A DNA stretch of 46,890 bases from Planctomycetaceae bacterium (lineage in GTDB: Bacteria > Planctomycetota > Planctomycetia > Pirellulales > Thermoguttaceae). Made by a program: the position numbers and the translations under genes. The stretch covers positions 1-46,890 of the forward strand of contig JAAYAY010000297.1 of NCBI GenBank assembly GCA_012719125.1, written 5' to 3'. The notes under the pieces are model-generated. The model had not been told where the DNA came from and did not search any database. It worked only from the letters and a program-made list of their open reading frames with translations. Positions 46,690 to 46,890 of the stretch are shown piece by piece (the stretch's first letter is position 1; each line of letters opens with the position of its first letter).

Positions 46690-46890
46690 GACCCGTGGCT
46701 GACACTTGCCGAGTGTCACTCAGGGACGAATGGCCTTGATCGATCGTCAGAAACAACCACCGTGTGCCACTCTACGCCGTTAACCGAAATTCATGACGTT
46801 GGCTCTTAAGTTTTGTAGCCGTCGCGATTTGTTGTTTGGTTGCATTGGTGATTTGTGGGGCCCCGATGTGTTCGCGTTTCTTCTTTCGTG
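46690..46890. other. Gene-free tail with palindrome fragments
   Basis: The last 201 bases carry no convincing gene start. TGACACT (46700-46706) pairs with AGTGTCA (46712-46718) around a five-base loop, just after the sialidase-like stop, and could act as a terminator. A GTGTGCCACT word near 46764 matches the inverted repeat at 11272-11351. The final 100 bases are T- and G-rich with no clear motif. Confidence 0.5.

Overview
The window reads as a chromosomal segment of a planctomycete, probably of the Pirellulales type. This is inferred from gene content, not from a marker gene. The evidence is a DUF1559 pseudopilin-like protein paired with a small carboxypeptidase-regulatory lipoprotein, Tat-exported Gfo/Idh/MocA oxidoreductases, a non-lysosomal-ceramidase-like protein, a ThuA-like protein, DUF6259 and DUF4038-like glycosidases, uroporphyrinogen-decarboxylase-family proteins beside glycosidases, high GC, and many palindromic intergenic repeats. 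I saw no rRNA, tRNA, CRISPR array, phage or plasmid genes.

Layout. 1-1.1 kb: an IS630-type transposase with an unrecognisable N-terminus. 1.1-5.2 kb: a secreted glycosidase followed by two tandem paralogous membrane proteins (minus), then an acyltransferase-like membrane protein and a probable 5'-truncated gene (plus). 5.2-15.1 kb: nine genes on the minus strand, mostly closely spaced: ferredoxin, ClpP-like protein, lipoprotein, ApbE flavin transferase, a gutted PEP-mutase-family gene, an exported CinA-like protein, a DUF6259 glycosidase, an alpha/beta hydrolase and a UroD-family protein. 15.2-17.6 kb: an alkyltransferase/endonuclease V fusion and a beta-helix protein. 17.7-22 kb: FHA protein, small membrane protein, HPF-like ribosome-hibernation factor, NhaR-type LysR regulator, small zinc-ribbon protein and a CNNM/CorC transporter. 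22-27.5 kb: ThuA-like protein, then sugar transporter and ribokinase (a plausible sugar uptake and phosphorylation pair), a membrane-anchored unknown and an M20 amidohydrolase. 27.7-46.7 kb: a carbohydrate- and glycoconjugate-degrading region with two Gfo/Idh/MocA proteins, a ceramidase-LamG protein, a beta-helix protein, GH106-like and GH78 rhamnosidases, a second UroD-family protein, the DUF1559/lipoprotein pair, a YgbA-type protein, a GH10 xylanase and a sialidase-like protein.

How it works together. Most products carry export signals and act on polysaccharide side chains (rhamnose, xylan, other glycosides) or lipids outside the cytoplasm. The transporter, ribokinase, oxidoreductases and UroD-like proteins could handle released sugars. 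The core regulatory observation is a 41-bp element present twice, at 19283-19323 and 20635-20675. In both copies it abuts the -35 box of a minus-strand promoter, one for the HPF-like gene and one for the zinc-ribbon gene. It has LysR-type half-sites spaced 22 and 11 bp, and the NhaR gene lies between the two copies. This looks like a small NhaR regulon linking an ion-responsive regulator to ribosome hibernation.

Several distinct palindromic repeat families sit in the intergenic gaps, and one of them supplies the start codon and N-terminus of the CinA-like gene. Starts were chosen by Shine-Dalgarno sequence, signal peptide and neighbour overlap. All family assignments are by eye from protein motifs, with no database search.
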